A stretch of 64,000 nt of DNA from Phaeodactylum tricornutum CCAP 1055/1 (Eukaryota > Bacillariophyta > Bacillariophyceae > Surirellales > Neidiaceae), in assembly GCF_000150955.2 (NCBI RefSeq), contig NC_011684.1, positions 663,610 to 727,609 on the forward strand, given 5' to 3'. Position 1 is the stretch's first letter. Each line of letters opens with the position of its first letter. The translations under genes and the position numbers were made by a program. The notes under the pieces were generated by a model, which saw only the letters and a program-made list of their open reading frames with translations, was not told the origin of the DNA and did not search any database. Below are positions 1-9,259 of this stretch, in pieces.

Positions 1-219
1 CGCTGATCGTCAATTGCATGTTTGGAACGTGGGACAGATGAGTACCGGGCCGGTGCACACATTTCAAACAGATCACAGTGTGTGGTGTACCGAACGAGTC
101 GTCCGCGGAGCGTCTCGGTTGGTCACCGGGAGTGACACAGGATGGCTCCAAGTCTATTCTTTGGCAAAGTAATGTGCATAGACTAAACGGAATGACTAGC
201 GGTAGTTTCACGAATTTAC

Positions 220-2061
220 TTAAAAATCTTCGGTATGAAATGCTTTTGTCGGAAATTCGGACGCAAGGTGCGGAACAATCATAGTTGGTAGCGGATCTTC
301 CTGCGGATCGGCAGTCGACTTCGCGGGCGACGTCACTTCTAGTTTGGCCTTTTTCTTTTTGGGCGATGACTCTCTTTTCGCCGCATCTTCGTCGGCTTTC
401 ATGGCCGCGGCATGCTTCTGAGCTGTCAACTCCCGTTTATAGCGATTCTGTCGTGCTCGTCGTAAAAGCTTTTGTAAATATCCCTTGTCAACGGGTGTCT
501 TCAGATCCTTGGGGAAAGCTTTGGCCAAGTCGTCGAATTTGTTGCGCTTTTCCGTATGGATCGCAAAATCTTCATCCCCGCCTACCTTGGAAATTTCACC
601 CTTGATGTCACACCATTCGTCGTACGCTCGTGAAAAATCGTCCAAGGTGTCGTGAAAAGTCCGCGTCAATTTGTTGTGGTCTGTATCATCGTCATCCAAT
701 GGTGGTGCAACGGGCACAGTAACTTTAAACGTACCGCCAGGTTTGGTATTTTTAGGAATTTTGACTTTGAGGCGTTGTCCGGGGACGTGTGGATTGCTGA
801 AAAGAATAGAGTCACCCGGGTTTTTGTCCACAGGGCATGTAACGGCTACTTTGTCTTTGAGTTTTTGCCGAGGAAGTTCATCTTCCGTAGATTCGTTTAC
901 CAAGTCCACAAGTGTCTCGAACAGGGAGTCCACTGTTGCTCTTTTGTCGGCCGCCGTAATCTCCAAAAGCGCCACGTCTTCATTTGAGCCAGTCGAAGCT
1001 TTGCCACTGCTTGGTGGCCCGCCACCTTCATCCTTTCCTTTGGCCTTTTTCTTGGGTGAAGTGGAAGACGGCGTCGATTTGACAGAGGTCTTTTTGAGCG
1101 ATTTCGCTCCGTTGCCGTTGCTTACTGTCTCCTTTACCAGCTTTTTTCGTTTCCGTTTGGTCGATTTTGCATCATTAGTATCTTGCAAGGGATCGTACTG
1201 ATCCTTTGTCAGTTCTGTTTCTTCGACTTCCAAGTTCCCCACGTTGACGAAGAATTCCCCATCTTCGTCACCTTGTAATTCCAGTTTAGTCGTGGTTGTA
1301 TTGGCCAATACTTGTTCCGCCACGTTGCGTCGCAGATCCGTATCGTCCAAAAACGATGTTTGGGAATATACCGATCCTTGGCCCTCATCGTCCTCTTCAT
1401 CTTCACCAGTGCCGTCTCCTCCAGGAGTTGCCTCTTCATCGTCCACCATCACACCCTGCACGTATTTGGCTTCCAAATAGTCCAGAACACTGGCGAATTC
1501 GTGGGGCTGAGGAACATGTTTCAATTTCTTTTTGGCATTTTTCGGTTCGTTGGGATCATCTCTCTCGAGGACGGATTCTCCTTTCCCGTCATCTGTGGGT
1601 GTATTTTGGTTCGTGTCCGAGACTTCTGCCGACGTCGGCTGTTTCGGTCGGAGAGTCGGAAAGGCCGCGTGCAAGGCTTTCACGCGCTTGGTACGGGTAC
1701 GCTTGACAGCGACACCAAGATCAGCCGTGGCATGGAGAGGAATCCGTACAGAAATGCAGTCCTGGAAGAGCTTGCGGTGATCGATGCGTTTGTTTACACC
1801 AACAGGTTTGTCCAGCGAGCTGCTATCGGGGGACTCTTGTTCGGGTGCCGTCACGATCTTGGTCGCAGACTCTGCCGGCGAATCTGGTGCTGCAGCCACG
1901 CTTTCCGGTGACGTGGTATTCGCTGTGTTCGTTTTTACAGCATCGGCTGTTGGTATTACGGGTGAAGGCATTGAACCTAATACTGGATCCGTGCGATGGC
2001 CAGTTGGCGTCGTATGGACTATCGTGTCTCCATTGCCGTTCTCAGCTTCGTCTACTTGCAT
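220..2061 (-). CDS. Ubinuclein/HPC2-like HIRA-complex histone chaperone subunit
   Basis: Probable nuclear subunit of the HIRA histone H3.3 deposition complex. The start is the ATG at 2061, giving 613 residues; the frame stays open further upstream but has no earlier ATG. In the middle, an acidic stretch is followed by SFLDDTDLRRNVAEQ and then FFVNVGNLEV, which match the two halves of the HUN (HPC2/ubinuclein) domain (family consensus roughly SFIDDSE and FYINxGxL). The protein is otherwise low complexity, rich in Lys, Ser, Asp and Glu, with nuclear-localisation-like clusters (KRKRKK, PKKKAKG, SPKKKKAKLE). A short insert with two PG repeats (PGQRLKVKIPKNTKPGG) sits before a charged helical C-terminal region. 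An exact TGACAGTGA motif lies 139 bp upstream of the start. The HUN assignment rests on motif likeness and the overall role is inferred. Confidence 0.7.
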   Translation of the reverse strand: MQVDEAENGNGDTIVHTTPTGHRTDPVLGSMPSPVIPTADAVKTNTANTTSPESVAAAPDSPAESATKIVTAPEQESPDSSSLDKPVGVNKRIDHRKLFQDCISVRIPLHATADLGVAVKRTRTKRVKALHAAFPTLRPKQPTSAEVSDTNQNTPTDDGKGESVLERDDPNEPKNAKKKLKHVPQPHEFASVLDYLEAKYVQGVMVDDEEATPGGDGTGEDEEDDEGQGSVYSQTSFLDDTDLRRNVAEQVLANTTTTKLELQGDEDGEFFVNVGNLEVEETELTKDQYDPLQDTNDAKSTKRKRKKLVKETVSNGNGAKSLKKTSVKSTPSSTSPKKKAKGKDEGGGPPSSGKASTGSNEDVALLEITAADKRATVDSLFETLVDLVNESTEDELPRQKLKDKVAVTCPVDKNPGDSILFSNPHVPGQRLKVKIPKNTKPGGTFKVTVPVAPPLDDDDTDHNKLTRTFHDTLDDFSRAYDEWCDIKGEISKVGGDEDFAIHTEKRNKFDDLAKAFPKDLKTPVDKGYLQKLLRRARQNRYKRELTAQKHAAAMKADEDAAKRESSPKKKKAKLEVTSPAKSTADPQEDPLPTMIVPHLASEFPTKAFHTEDF

Positions 2062-2466
2062 CGTGATAGGAATACTCGTCGATTTTATTGCTGTGTTTGT
2101 GCAAGTATTCTGGGGAATTATCAAGAGCGCTGGCGGTAGAGATCCGAACGTGTCATATCCCCATGGTGGAGATTTTCGTACTTTGTTAACCTGTGCTGCT
2201 GACAGTGAGTCCTTGAAAAGTAGACAGTACGACACAATAGTATCGAATGTCTGGCAATATTTGTTTGAGTCACGACGACATTAGTAGTCATTGGAATGGT
2301 TTACACTTATGTTGATTGCAAGGAAAGCGCGCGTTGTGTGTTTGCCTTTTCATTTTTCAAATCTAGAACGTTCACGCTAGAAGCTACCTACCAAAGCTAG
2401 GCAAGGTTGTCCGAAGACTTGGCTGAAAATATCGTATTAACAGTAAAGAAAAACGGCATTCGAGAA
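2062..2466. other. Intergenic: ubinuclein-like 5' region and sterol reductase 3' region
   Basis: About 400 bp between the ATG of the ubinuclein-like gene and the stop of the sterol reductase, both on the minus strand. It carries one TGACAGTGA motif near 2200 and no further gene that I can support. Confidence 0.5.
2200..2208 (+). promoter_or_regulatory. TGACAGTGA motif
   Basis: Exact copy of the 9-bp motif that recurs in the non-coding parts of this window, 139 bp upstream of the ATG of the minus-strand ubinuclein-like gene. A regulatory function is inferred from recurrence only. Confidence 0.45.
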
Positions 2467-3870
2467 CTAGACCACACCAGGGACAAACCGATGCGGCACA
2501 ATCGATTTGTAGGTTTCCCAATCGTCGCCATACTTGACGGAACACATATGATCGTCTCGAATGGATCTGTGAACCAGCAAGATGAAGAAGTAAACAGCGT
2601 AAAAGTAGGGTACAGCGGAGTCAAAGCCACATACCATACACCATGTCAAACCCATGATCCAGTCACCCGTGTAATTGATTTTCCTTGCCATACCCCACCA
2701 TCCGGAGGTCAACAACTTGGTTCCGCGTTTGGTTTGCAAAAAGGTCAAATGGGACAAGGCTGGATCGGTCGGATTGCGACGAAAGGCGTCTTTTTGTCCG
2801 TTGGCTCCGCGGAAAATAAGGTATCCTAGAATATGCAACGCAACGATACCCGCAAGAGCCACGGCACTTAAATTGGGGTCGTGCTTGACCAAATAACGCG
2901 CTTGGAGCGAGTAGGTAAATGGCACCCACGCGAGGTCACCGAACAAAAGCATGAATCCAAAGCCATCCGTGGTAATATCCATGGTGGTGAGGATTGCACG
3001 CTCTTGGTACAGCGCATCCCAGACGTAGATTCCGTGAAACACGTTAACGAGAATCATGCTGCCCGTAACGTATCCCAGAACACTGTACTGTTGTTTCGCA
3101 CAAGCGATATTTAGAAGCACCCAACCAATAAGCCCGGGACGGAGTTCACAAAACTCTTTCCAGTCGAAAGTGCCGATCCGGGGATTGAGTTCGCGGCCAA
3201 TAAAGAAGTCGTACAGGACGTTGCCGGAATCACCACCATCGGCAAGAATTTTGTGCTGGCCACGAAAGGAATCCAAGTACAAGCCAGTCGATGCCATTGC
3301 CGAGAGAAGAATTGTGACGAAAGCAAGTTCGGTGTAATATTTGTAAAGGGTTGCCAATGGTGCCGTGGTGAACTGATACAAAGCGGCGTTGGCATCCCAA
3401 ACGGGCCACGCCGCGTGCACGAGCAGCAACGTGACCCAAAAAGCCAAATGTCCATTGATGCGGTACGTCAACCGATTTTTGGCATCTCCCTTGACGGGAG
3501 ATCCCTGAACCAGTTCACAGGGCAAAAACCGTTCCAGCAATACTTGGAATAGAAACCAAGCGACGACGCCGAGGGCACATCGAAGTAACAACGATACGGA
3601 ATCGCTGTCGTTGCAGCGAGGACAAAGCACGGAATTTTGGCGGATTATCTGCCAGAAAGGCTTCGGATCATGGGAGTTCGTCGTGTCCCCAAGACTCGCC
3701 GACAGGAAAGCAAAGTCAACTCGACCCACGTCACTCCAATGCGCCAGTACAAGAACTACGAGAGGGAGTGCGAGAGTCGTGAGGGTAGCCCCAATAGGTC
3801 CACCAAATTCGTACTCGAACGCTGCCGCTGCACGGTTTTGTTGCCTGGGAACAGCCGTCGCAACTGTCAT
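2467..3870 (-). CDS. ERG24: Sterol reductase of the ERG24/DHCR7 family
   Basis: Membrane NADPH-dependent sterol reductase of the ER, 467 residues from the ATG at 3870, with no intron seen. The C-terminal signature of the ERG4/ERG24 family is clear: SGWWGMARKINYTGDWIMG, then PYFYAVYFFILLVHRSIRDD, KYGDDWETYK and the terminal VPHRFVPGVV. Several hydrophobic segments are spread over the whole length, as usual for the 8 to 10 TM family. Family members reduce the C14(15) double bond after CYP51 demethylation, or the C7(8) bond. The arrangement here favours the delta-14 reductase (ERG24/FACKEL/TM7SF2) side over DHCR7, but I cannot exclude the latter. The usual RHxNYxGD reads RKINYTGD, a mild substitution. 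Transcribed divergently from the SelO gene. Confidence 0.8.
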   Translation of the reverse strand: MTVATAVPRQQNRAAAAFEYEFGGPIGATLTTLALPLVVLVLAHWSDVGRVDFAFLSASLGDTTNSHDPKPFWQIIRQNSVLCPRCNDSDSVSLLLRCALGVVAWFLFQVLLERFLPCELVQGSPVKGDAKNRLTYRINGHLAFWVTLLLVHAAWPVWDANAALYQFTTAPLATLYKYYTELAFVTILLSAMASTGLYLDSFRGQHKILADGGDSGNVLYDFFIGRELNPRIGTFDWKEFCELRPGLIGWVLLNIACAKQQYSVLGYVTGSMILVNVFHGIYVWDALYQERAILTTMDITTDGFGFMLLFGDLAWVPFTYSLQARYLVKHDPNLSAVALAGIVALHILGYLIFRGANGQKDAFRRNPTDPALSHLTFLQTKRGTKLLTSGWWGMARKINYTGDWIMGLTWCMVCGFDSAVPYFYAVYFFILLVHRSIRDDHMCSVKYGDDWETYKSIVPHRFVPGVV

Positions 3871-4551
3871 TGTGCTACAGTCTTCCGATGACTTTCTAGG
3901 CGTCGAAGGAAACCTTTAATTTTCGTGAAGTAAGATCTGTTTTGAAAGCCGACCGTGCTTTTTCTCCCAATTTCACGCCCCATTGTCGCCAATGTCGTCG
4001 GTCCCGTTGGCCTACGTACCGTACCTGTCCACTGTAACTGTCAGTTACACCTACTACAAGTAGAGCTCTACCTGGTAGTAAGTAGTAAGAGTTACCGTTG
4101 TGTTACAGTCATGGCTAGTCCGGTCGTACTCCTACCAGCGGCAATGACGTCAGCAGTTCGAAGAACATCATCAGCGTTTCCGGTTGGGAAACGCAAAACG
4201 CTACGCTGCTAGCTCTATCTACGGCGGTAGGTTGATAGGTAGTCCCTTAGTTCCCGCCCGTTCCGTCACAGTCCTTTGCCTCTTACATTTGCAGTGCCTA
4301 CTTACGATAACTCACAGTTACACATTGCCATTGAGTTGACTCTGACCGTACCTATCTACCAATTGATTGCTTCGACAGAGTTGCTGCACAGAACCTCGAG
4401 TTAGCTACGTACATACAGTAAGCTCCAGTGACGGACAAACATAGTATCACTGTCAGCATCGTTGCGCTGTCCTGTACTTTCCGTCCGGGCCCATCTGACT
4501 AGGAGCTTTGCAACCGCCACACCGTACAGGTCGCTCACTGGGCTACCGTGT
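3871..4551. other. Divergent promoter region between sterol reductase and SelO
   Basis: About 680 bp between two divergent ATGs, with many overlapping CTGTCAG, ACTGTAA and TCACAGT-like words (near 4030, 4270, 4315 and 4447). No coding frame is supported. It probably holds both promoters and 5' UTRs. Confidence 0.5.
4447..4455 (-). promoter_or_regulatory. TGACAGTGA motif (as TCACTGTCA)
   Basis: Exact copy of the recurring 9-bp motif, 97 bp upstream of the SelO ATG at 4552. Confidence 0.45.
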
Positions 4552-6750
4552 ATGTTGCGGGTCTGGATTCCTGCTCAAAGAATGCGTGTTGGTTGCAGTG
4601 CGCGCCATTGGACGACTGCAGCTGCCGCCTTATCTACCTTGGGTTTCGTTTCCTTTCTACCTTCCTCGTTAATCCTGACGACAAGTGCTACGACTGCAAC
4701 TACAGCTATAGCCTTTACCCCACCCTTTGGCATTCCGTATCGCTGGCAGTACCACAACTCCCCGCCTGGAAATAGTATGAGTACGCATGCACGTAGTGTG
4801 AGCACCACCGTCAGGGCCAGCAGTAGTGGTGCACCTGCTACCGATAAAGACAGCAAGGCTTCGACGACTCCCTCGATACTGCGTGACGTCCAAGCAGCGT
4901 TGGAAAACTCTTGGGTTCGTCAGCTTTCGCCCGAAACTGCCGAGAATTTGAAAAAGTCACGGAAAGCGGAAGGGTTGCCCGATACCGACGATAATCGTAC
5001 CCGGCGTCCCGTCTTTAACGGTCATTACGTCCCGGTCAAACCGACAGGGATTGCCAAACCCCGTCTCGTAATGTACAGTCCCGACATGGCGGCACAATTA
5101 CAACTTACACCCGAACAGGTTGCATCGCCAGACTTTGTCGATTGGGTGTCCGGTAATACAGTCTTGGGTGAAACTTGGGCGACACCGTACGCGCTCTCCA
5201 TTATGGGGACTCGCTACACCAACAACTGTCCCTACGGAACGGGCAACGGCTACGGCGATGGTCGCGCTATATCTATAGGTGAATTGCACGGTCTCGAACT
5301 TCAGCTCAAGGGTGGTGGCACCACGCCTTTTCATCGCGGTGCTGATGGCCGCGCCGTCTTGCGGTCCAGCATTCGAGAATTCCTCGCCAGCGAAGCCATG
5401 CACTCGTTGAATGTTTCGACTACCCGGGCATTGTCGTTGGTCGTCAGTGAGCTCGACACGATCTCGCGTCCTTGGTATTCGGACAATTCCGTCTTGCGCA
5501 TACCAGATATGGATGATCCCCGCTTGGCTCAATACGATACGGAAGAGCGCAAACGAATCATTCAACAACTCAAGGCCCAATCCAAGGCTGATCCCAATAT
5601 TATGGTCCGAGAAAAGACCGCCATTACGTGTCGTGTAGCGACCAGTTTTCTCCGCGTCGGACACCTCGATTTGTTTGCCCGTCGAGTAGAGCGCACCAGT
5701 AAAAACACCGACGGTACCTACGACACCTCCACGTTGGAGTGGAAGGAGTTGGAGGATCTCGTTTGGCATGCGTGCTATCGTGAATATCGGCACGCTGCGT
5801 ACGAACCCTTTCACGAAACACGTGATATTGCCGCGGCTGCTCACGTTTTGTTGAAACAGGCCGCCGACCGCATTGCGGCCATGGTCGCCGATTGGGTCCG
5901 TGTTGGTTTCATCCAAGGCAATTTTAACGCGGACAATTGCCTCGTGGGTGGTCGCACCATGGATTACGGTCCCTTCGGCTTTCTCGAGTACTACCATCCC
6001 ACGGCGGCCAAGTGGACCGGTAGTGGCGAGCATTTTGGTTTTTTGAACCAACCGTCGGCTGGCTTTGCCAATTTCAAAGTGTTGGCAGAAAGTGTGGTTC
6101 CCGTGATTGCAGCCGCCCACGGTGAACCGTCGAGTAAGATTCTAAAAAATGTTTTGGATGATGCCGCCAAAGTATTCCAAAACAAGGTAGACGAGACATT
6201 TCGGAAAAAGCTGGGTTTTACTGTCGAGCAAGATATCGGCGATGACGTTTGGGAAGCTTTGGAACCGTTGTTGCGACTTTCGCAAATTGACTGGACCCTC
6301 TTTTTCCGACAATTGACTATGCTGCTAAAGGACTTTCCCGATTTGTCGTCGGAGGACTATGTTGGAATGCTCTGCGCCTTGGAGGGGAGTGATACCGACC
6401 GCGAAGGATCAAGTCCGTTCTATGAACCATTGACGCAACAGCTTCGTGCGCGGTGGTTAACATGGATAGAGCAGTGGAGAGTTGCACTTGATGCGTGTGG
6501 ATCCGATACCGATACAATTTTTGAACAGATGCGAACGACCAACCCCAAGTTTGTGCTCCGCGAGTGGATGCTAGTCGATGCGTACACAAGGGCGGCTGCC
6601 GGCGATGAATCTGACATGAGGAAGCTCTTTGAGCTGATTCAGCGGCCGTACGACGAGGGAACAAAAGATGAAATAAATCGATTTTACCGACGAGCCTCGG
6701 AAGAAGCACTTACGACCGGTGGGACCGCCTTTATGTCCTGATCCAGTTAA
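4552..6750 (+). CDS. SELENOO: Selenoprotein O (SelO/YdiU pseudokinase-fold AMPylase) with C-terminal selenocysteine
   Basis: Protein adenylyltransferase that transfers AMP from ATP to Ser/Thr/Tyr of targets in redox control. The core has the family motifs GYGDGRAISIGE, LELQLKGGGTTPFHR, DGRAVLRSSIREFLASEAMH, the metal/nucleotide-site NFNADN and MDYGPFGFLEYY. The in-frame TGA at 6739-6741 is followed by Ser-Ser-TAA (stop 6748-6750), so the end reads Met-Ser-Sec-Ser-Ser. Animal SelO ends in the same Sec-Ser-Ser, so I read the TGA as selenocysteine 730 of 732. A SECIS-like hairpin lies about 110 nt downstream. I chose the ATG at 4552 because the longer frame has only a TTG upstream. The N-terminus (residues 21-58) is hydrophobic and ends in AIAFTPP, resembling a diatom ASAF-AP plastid signal; classical SelO is mitochondrial, so location is uncertain. 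Confidence 0.9.
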
Positions 6751-6856
6751 GCGCAAAAAATGGTGTGACTTACATTGACTACACAAATTTCTCAGTCCGT
6801 CACACATGTCCTTGCGCGAATATAAATGCATTGAAAACAAAAAGAAGTTGCGCTTA

Positions 6857-6946
6857 CACAGATCAGAGTGAATGAAAGCAAGAGGAAAATCCATGTCTAA
6901 AGCGAAGAATGAAAGCCCTTGCTCGACCAACCTGATAACAACTGTG
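6857..6946 (+). promoter_or_regulatory. SECIS element in the SelO 3' UTR
   Basis: RNA hairpin expected to recruit SBP2 and decode the SelO TGA as selenocysteine. Base pairs found by eye: CACAGATCAG (6857-6866) with CTGAT (6932-6936) and CTGTG (6942-6946) form the lower helix. The quartet strands are TGA at 6873-6875 and GA at 6925-6926. AGCAAG (6877-6882) pairs with CTTGCT (6918-6923), with a further GG/CC step. The unpaired A-rich run at 6886-6889 begins 10 nt after the TGA, the expected place of the apical AA. The order and spacing fit the eukaryotic SECIS consensus. No folding programme was run. Confidence 0.75.
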
Positions 6947-7064
6947 CAAATTAGCAACTGACATAAAACGCATCCTCCATCTAACATCTGAAACCGGCTC
7001 AATTCTATATTGTCTTTCATCTTCATATACGTCCGCGACCATAGAAACTTGAAGTGTATCGAGC

Positions 7065-8819
7065 CTAGGGCTCACTCGCTATACTATTCTGAATCAATCT
7101 TTTCCAATGTAATGGTTTTGCCCATATTGAAAAATTTGGTCGTCGAGGAGGCGAAACTGCCGACGAAGAATCAACCAGCGGTGTGCGCGTTGTATTGGGG
7201 TTGCTTGTAGGCCTAGACGTCGTAGCCGGCAAAGCCTGTGGATTTGGCTCGCTGACAGGAAAAGCCACTACTTGAGAGATTGGAGCACCAGTGGGTTTGT
7301 GATTAGGATTGGAGGTTCTCAGCCTAGTGGGTGGTGAGCTATTGATGGAAGCAGACGTGGGCCGAGCGGTGGGAAGGTGAGTGGGATTGCTAGTAGGCCT
7401 CAAAGTTTGTGGCGTGGTCTGGGCTGCGATTGGGAGGAATACATTTGTTTCGAATGCACGAAAAGACTCATCAACGGTCGTACATGTTCCATTCCCACTC
7501 GAAAATCCCCATTCAAATGCAGTACACGAGTGTACTAACAAAAAATCGTACGCGGCCTTCACTTGAACGATTCCATGGCCGTAGCGCTCGCTACAGCCTT
7601 GAGTCGAATCCTTCTTGTCCGCAGTGTACGCCATGGCAAAGCGGATTTGTTTGTGCGAGCAGCTTGGAAAGTGGCTCCACACCAATGCTGCTGCTCCCGC
7701 AGCAAATGGCGTAGCCATGGATGTTCCTGAATATGTAGCGTAACGATCAGGGGGGACTGTTGACAAGACTCTGCGTCCCGGTGCAGAAAGTTCAATGTAA
7801 GGACCATAGTTTGAGCTGTTCCAGTAGCTACGGTCTTCTTGGACGGCAGCCACAGAGACCACTTCAGGCAATGCAGCTGGGAAAATGGACAGAGGTGATC
7901 CCTCATTACCCGCCGCTGCAAACACAAGAATACCCTGCTCGTCCAAGCGAGAATACAAAGATCTCGTTCGGCTTGTGGCGGCAAGGCCACCTAGACTGAG
8001 ACTTACAACTTTTGCACCAGCCAACTTGCATTGCTCAATTGCTTGAATTATGTCGGACTCATACGCTCTACCATCATCGTTAAGCCCTCTGGTAACAAAC
8101 AGGGGAATTTCTCCTACTCCACGAATACCGAGATTGTTTTCGATGCGAGCAGCAACTATGCCGGCAGCGTGCGATCCGTGTCCACGGCTATCGTCGTACC
8201 AGTTCATGACACTGCCATCGACCTGGGAGAATCTGTTCGCCCCGTCCGCGTTATCAGCGTCAAGATCAGGGTGAGTAATATCAACGCCTGTATCAACGAT
8301 GCAAACTGTCACCGGGCTACTTCCAATTGACAATTGGTTTGCCTGAATCATGCTTATCCCGTATGGGATAAGCTCTTGCAGACGACGGTCTCCTCGATCT
8401 ACGTATTCCTCTAGATATCCTTGCGCTTCCCAAATACTGTCTTCTTCTACTTGCTCGATGTTTTGGTCTAGCTTCAGATACATAGCGGCATGATCATCCG
8501 CCTCGATTGCAACAGCATTCTCGTTGTCGAGCTCATTGTAGACCGCGTTGGAAGCATAAATTGCATCGTGCTTCCCTTTTTCATTCCTGTAAGTGACGAT
8601 GAGACGCTTCGTTGGTTTCCAATACGACGTCATTTTTTCGTTTCTCCTGGGAGCAGTGAGTGATTCTCCCAAGTCGCGTTGATCCTGCTGAAGGTCGCTT
8701 GGAATCCCAACGTGTCGTTCGAAGTCGTCGTTTGTGCGAAGCATTTCATGCGTTTTTGCAGGTACATCTTTTGCCGAAACTAGAGCGAAAAAAAGCAATT
8801 TGTCCAGGTAAAACCTCAT
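7065..8819 (-). CDS. Secreted subtilisin-like serine protease (S8)
   Basis: Endopeptidase of the subtilase family, 584 residues from the ATG at 8819. That ATG begins a good signal peptide (MRFYLDKLLFFALVSA); the frame continues upstream to an ATG at 9113, but the extra 98 residues are low-complexity and would bury the signal. A propeptide-like region spans about 25-160. Catalytic Asp176 lies in CIVDTGVD, His214 in RGHGSHAAG, oxyanion Asn305 in AAAGNEGSP and Ser367 in YSGTSMATPFAAG, all in the standard order, so the enzyme looks active. After about residue 470 comes a Thr/Pro/Ser-rich tail (repeated PTSNP, ARPTS), typical of diatom secreted proteins and probably O-glycosylated. Expected location is the cell surface or secretory lumen. 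It is divergent to the DFRP1-like gene, with a TGACTGTGA motif at 9020 in between. Confidence 0.9.
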   Translation of the reverse strand: MRFYLDKLLFFALVSAKDVPAKTHEMLRTNDDFERHVGIPSDLQQDQRDLGESLTAPRRNEKMTSYWKPTKRLIVTYRNEKGKHDAIYASNAVYNELDNENAVAIEADDHAAMYLKLDQNIEQVEEDSIWEAQGYLEEYVDRGDRRLQELIPYGISMIQANQLSIGSSPVTVCIVDTGVDITHPDLDADNADGANRFSQVDGSVMNWYDDSRGHGSHAAGIVAARIENNLGIRGVGEIPLFVTRGLNDDGRAYESDIIQAIEQCKLAGAKVVSLSLGGLAATSRTRSLYSRLDEQGILVFAAAGNEGSPLSIFPAALPEVVSVAAVQEDRSYWNSSNYGPYIELSAPGRRVLSTVPPDRYATYSGTSMATPFAAGAAALVWSHFPSCSHKQIRFAMAYTADKKDSTQGCSERYGHGIVQVKAAYDFLLVHSCTAFEWGFSSGNGTCTTVDESFRAFETNVFLPIAAQTTPQTLRPTSNPTHLPTARPTSASINSSPPTRLRTSNPNHKPTGAPISQVVAFPVSEPNPQALPATTSRPTSNPNTTRTPLVDSSSAVSPPRRPNFSIWAKPLHWKRLIQNSIASEP

Positions 8820-9259
8820 TATAAACTGCGGCAGCAAGTTGAAAACATCAGAGGCATCCGTATTTTGTGAGTATGCTCCCGTGTATTCACACCGACGGTT
8901 GAGACTTCGAAACGGACGTGCGGAGGAATTTTTGTTTTTTGTGAGAGCATCTCCTGTCGTCCGGCTCGGAAAGAGCATGTGTGTCTGTCGGTCTGGCCGT
9001 TCTTTGGTCACTGGTAAGTGACTGTGACTATGTGACAGCATCAGTGAAAGAGACGTGCGGGACCGGCGTCTGTCGTCGGGTTGCAACTGCCGAGATGGGA
9101 TGGACTCGACCATGGCGAACCATAAATAGGCGATGGGAGTGGATACGGCCTAACTGTTAATCCATCTACTACCAGCTTACCTAGCATCATCGAATAAACT
9201 ACTCTTCTTCGTAAACTCAAAAAAGTTCCCGTTATCAAAAAGACTGGAAATACCAAAAA
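8820..9259. other. Divergent promoter region
   Basis: About 440 bp between the subtilase and DFRP1-like starts. It holds TGACTGTGA at 9020-9028 and related GTGAC words. The upstream open frame of the subtilase crosses it but is not needed. Confidence 0.45.
9020..9028 (+). promoter_or_regulatory. TGACTGTGA motif
   Basis: A/T variant of the recurring 9-bp motif, 201 bp upstream of the subtilase ATG and 232 bp upstream of the DFRP1-like ATG. Confidence 0.35.

Noticed and set aside
5098-6120. 340-codon open frame on the minus strand
   Set aside because: Fully antisense to the conserved SelO core and without any domain; a shadow of biased codon use.
8820-9113. N-terminal extension of the subtilase from the ATG at 9113
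   Set aside because: Adds low-complexity residues before a good signal peptide that starts at 8819; the shorter start fits a secreted protease.
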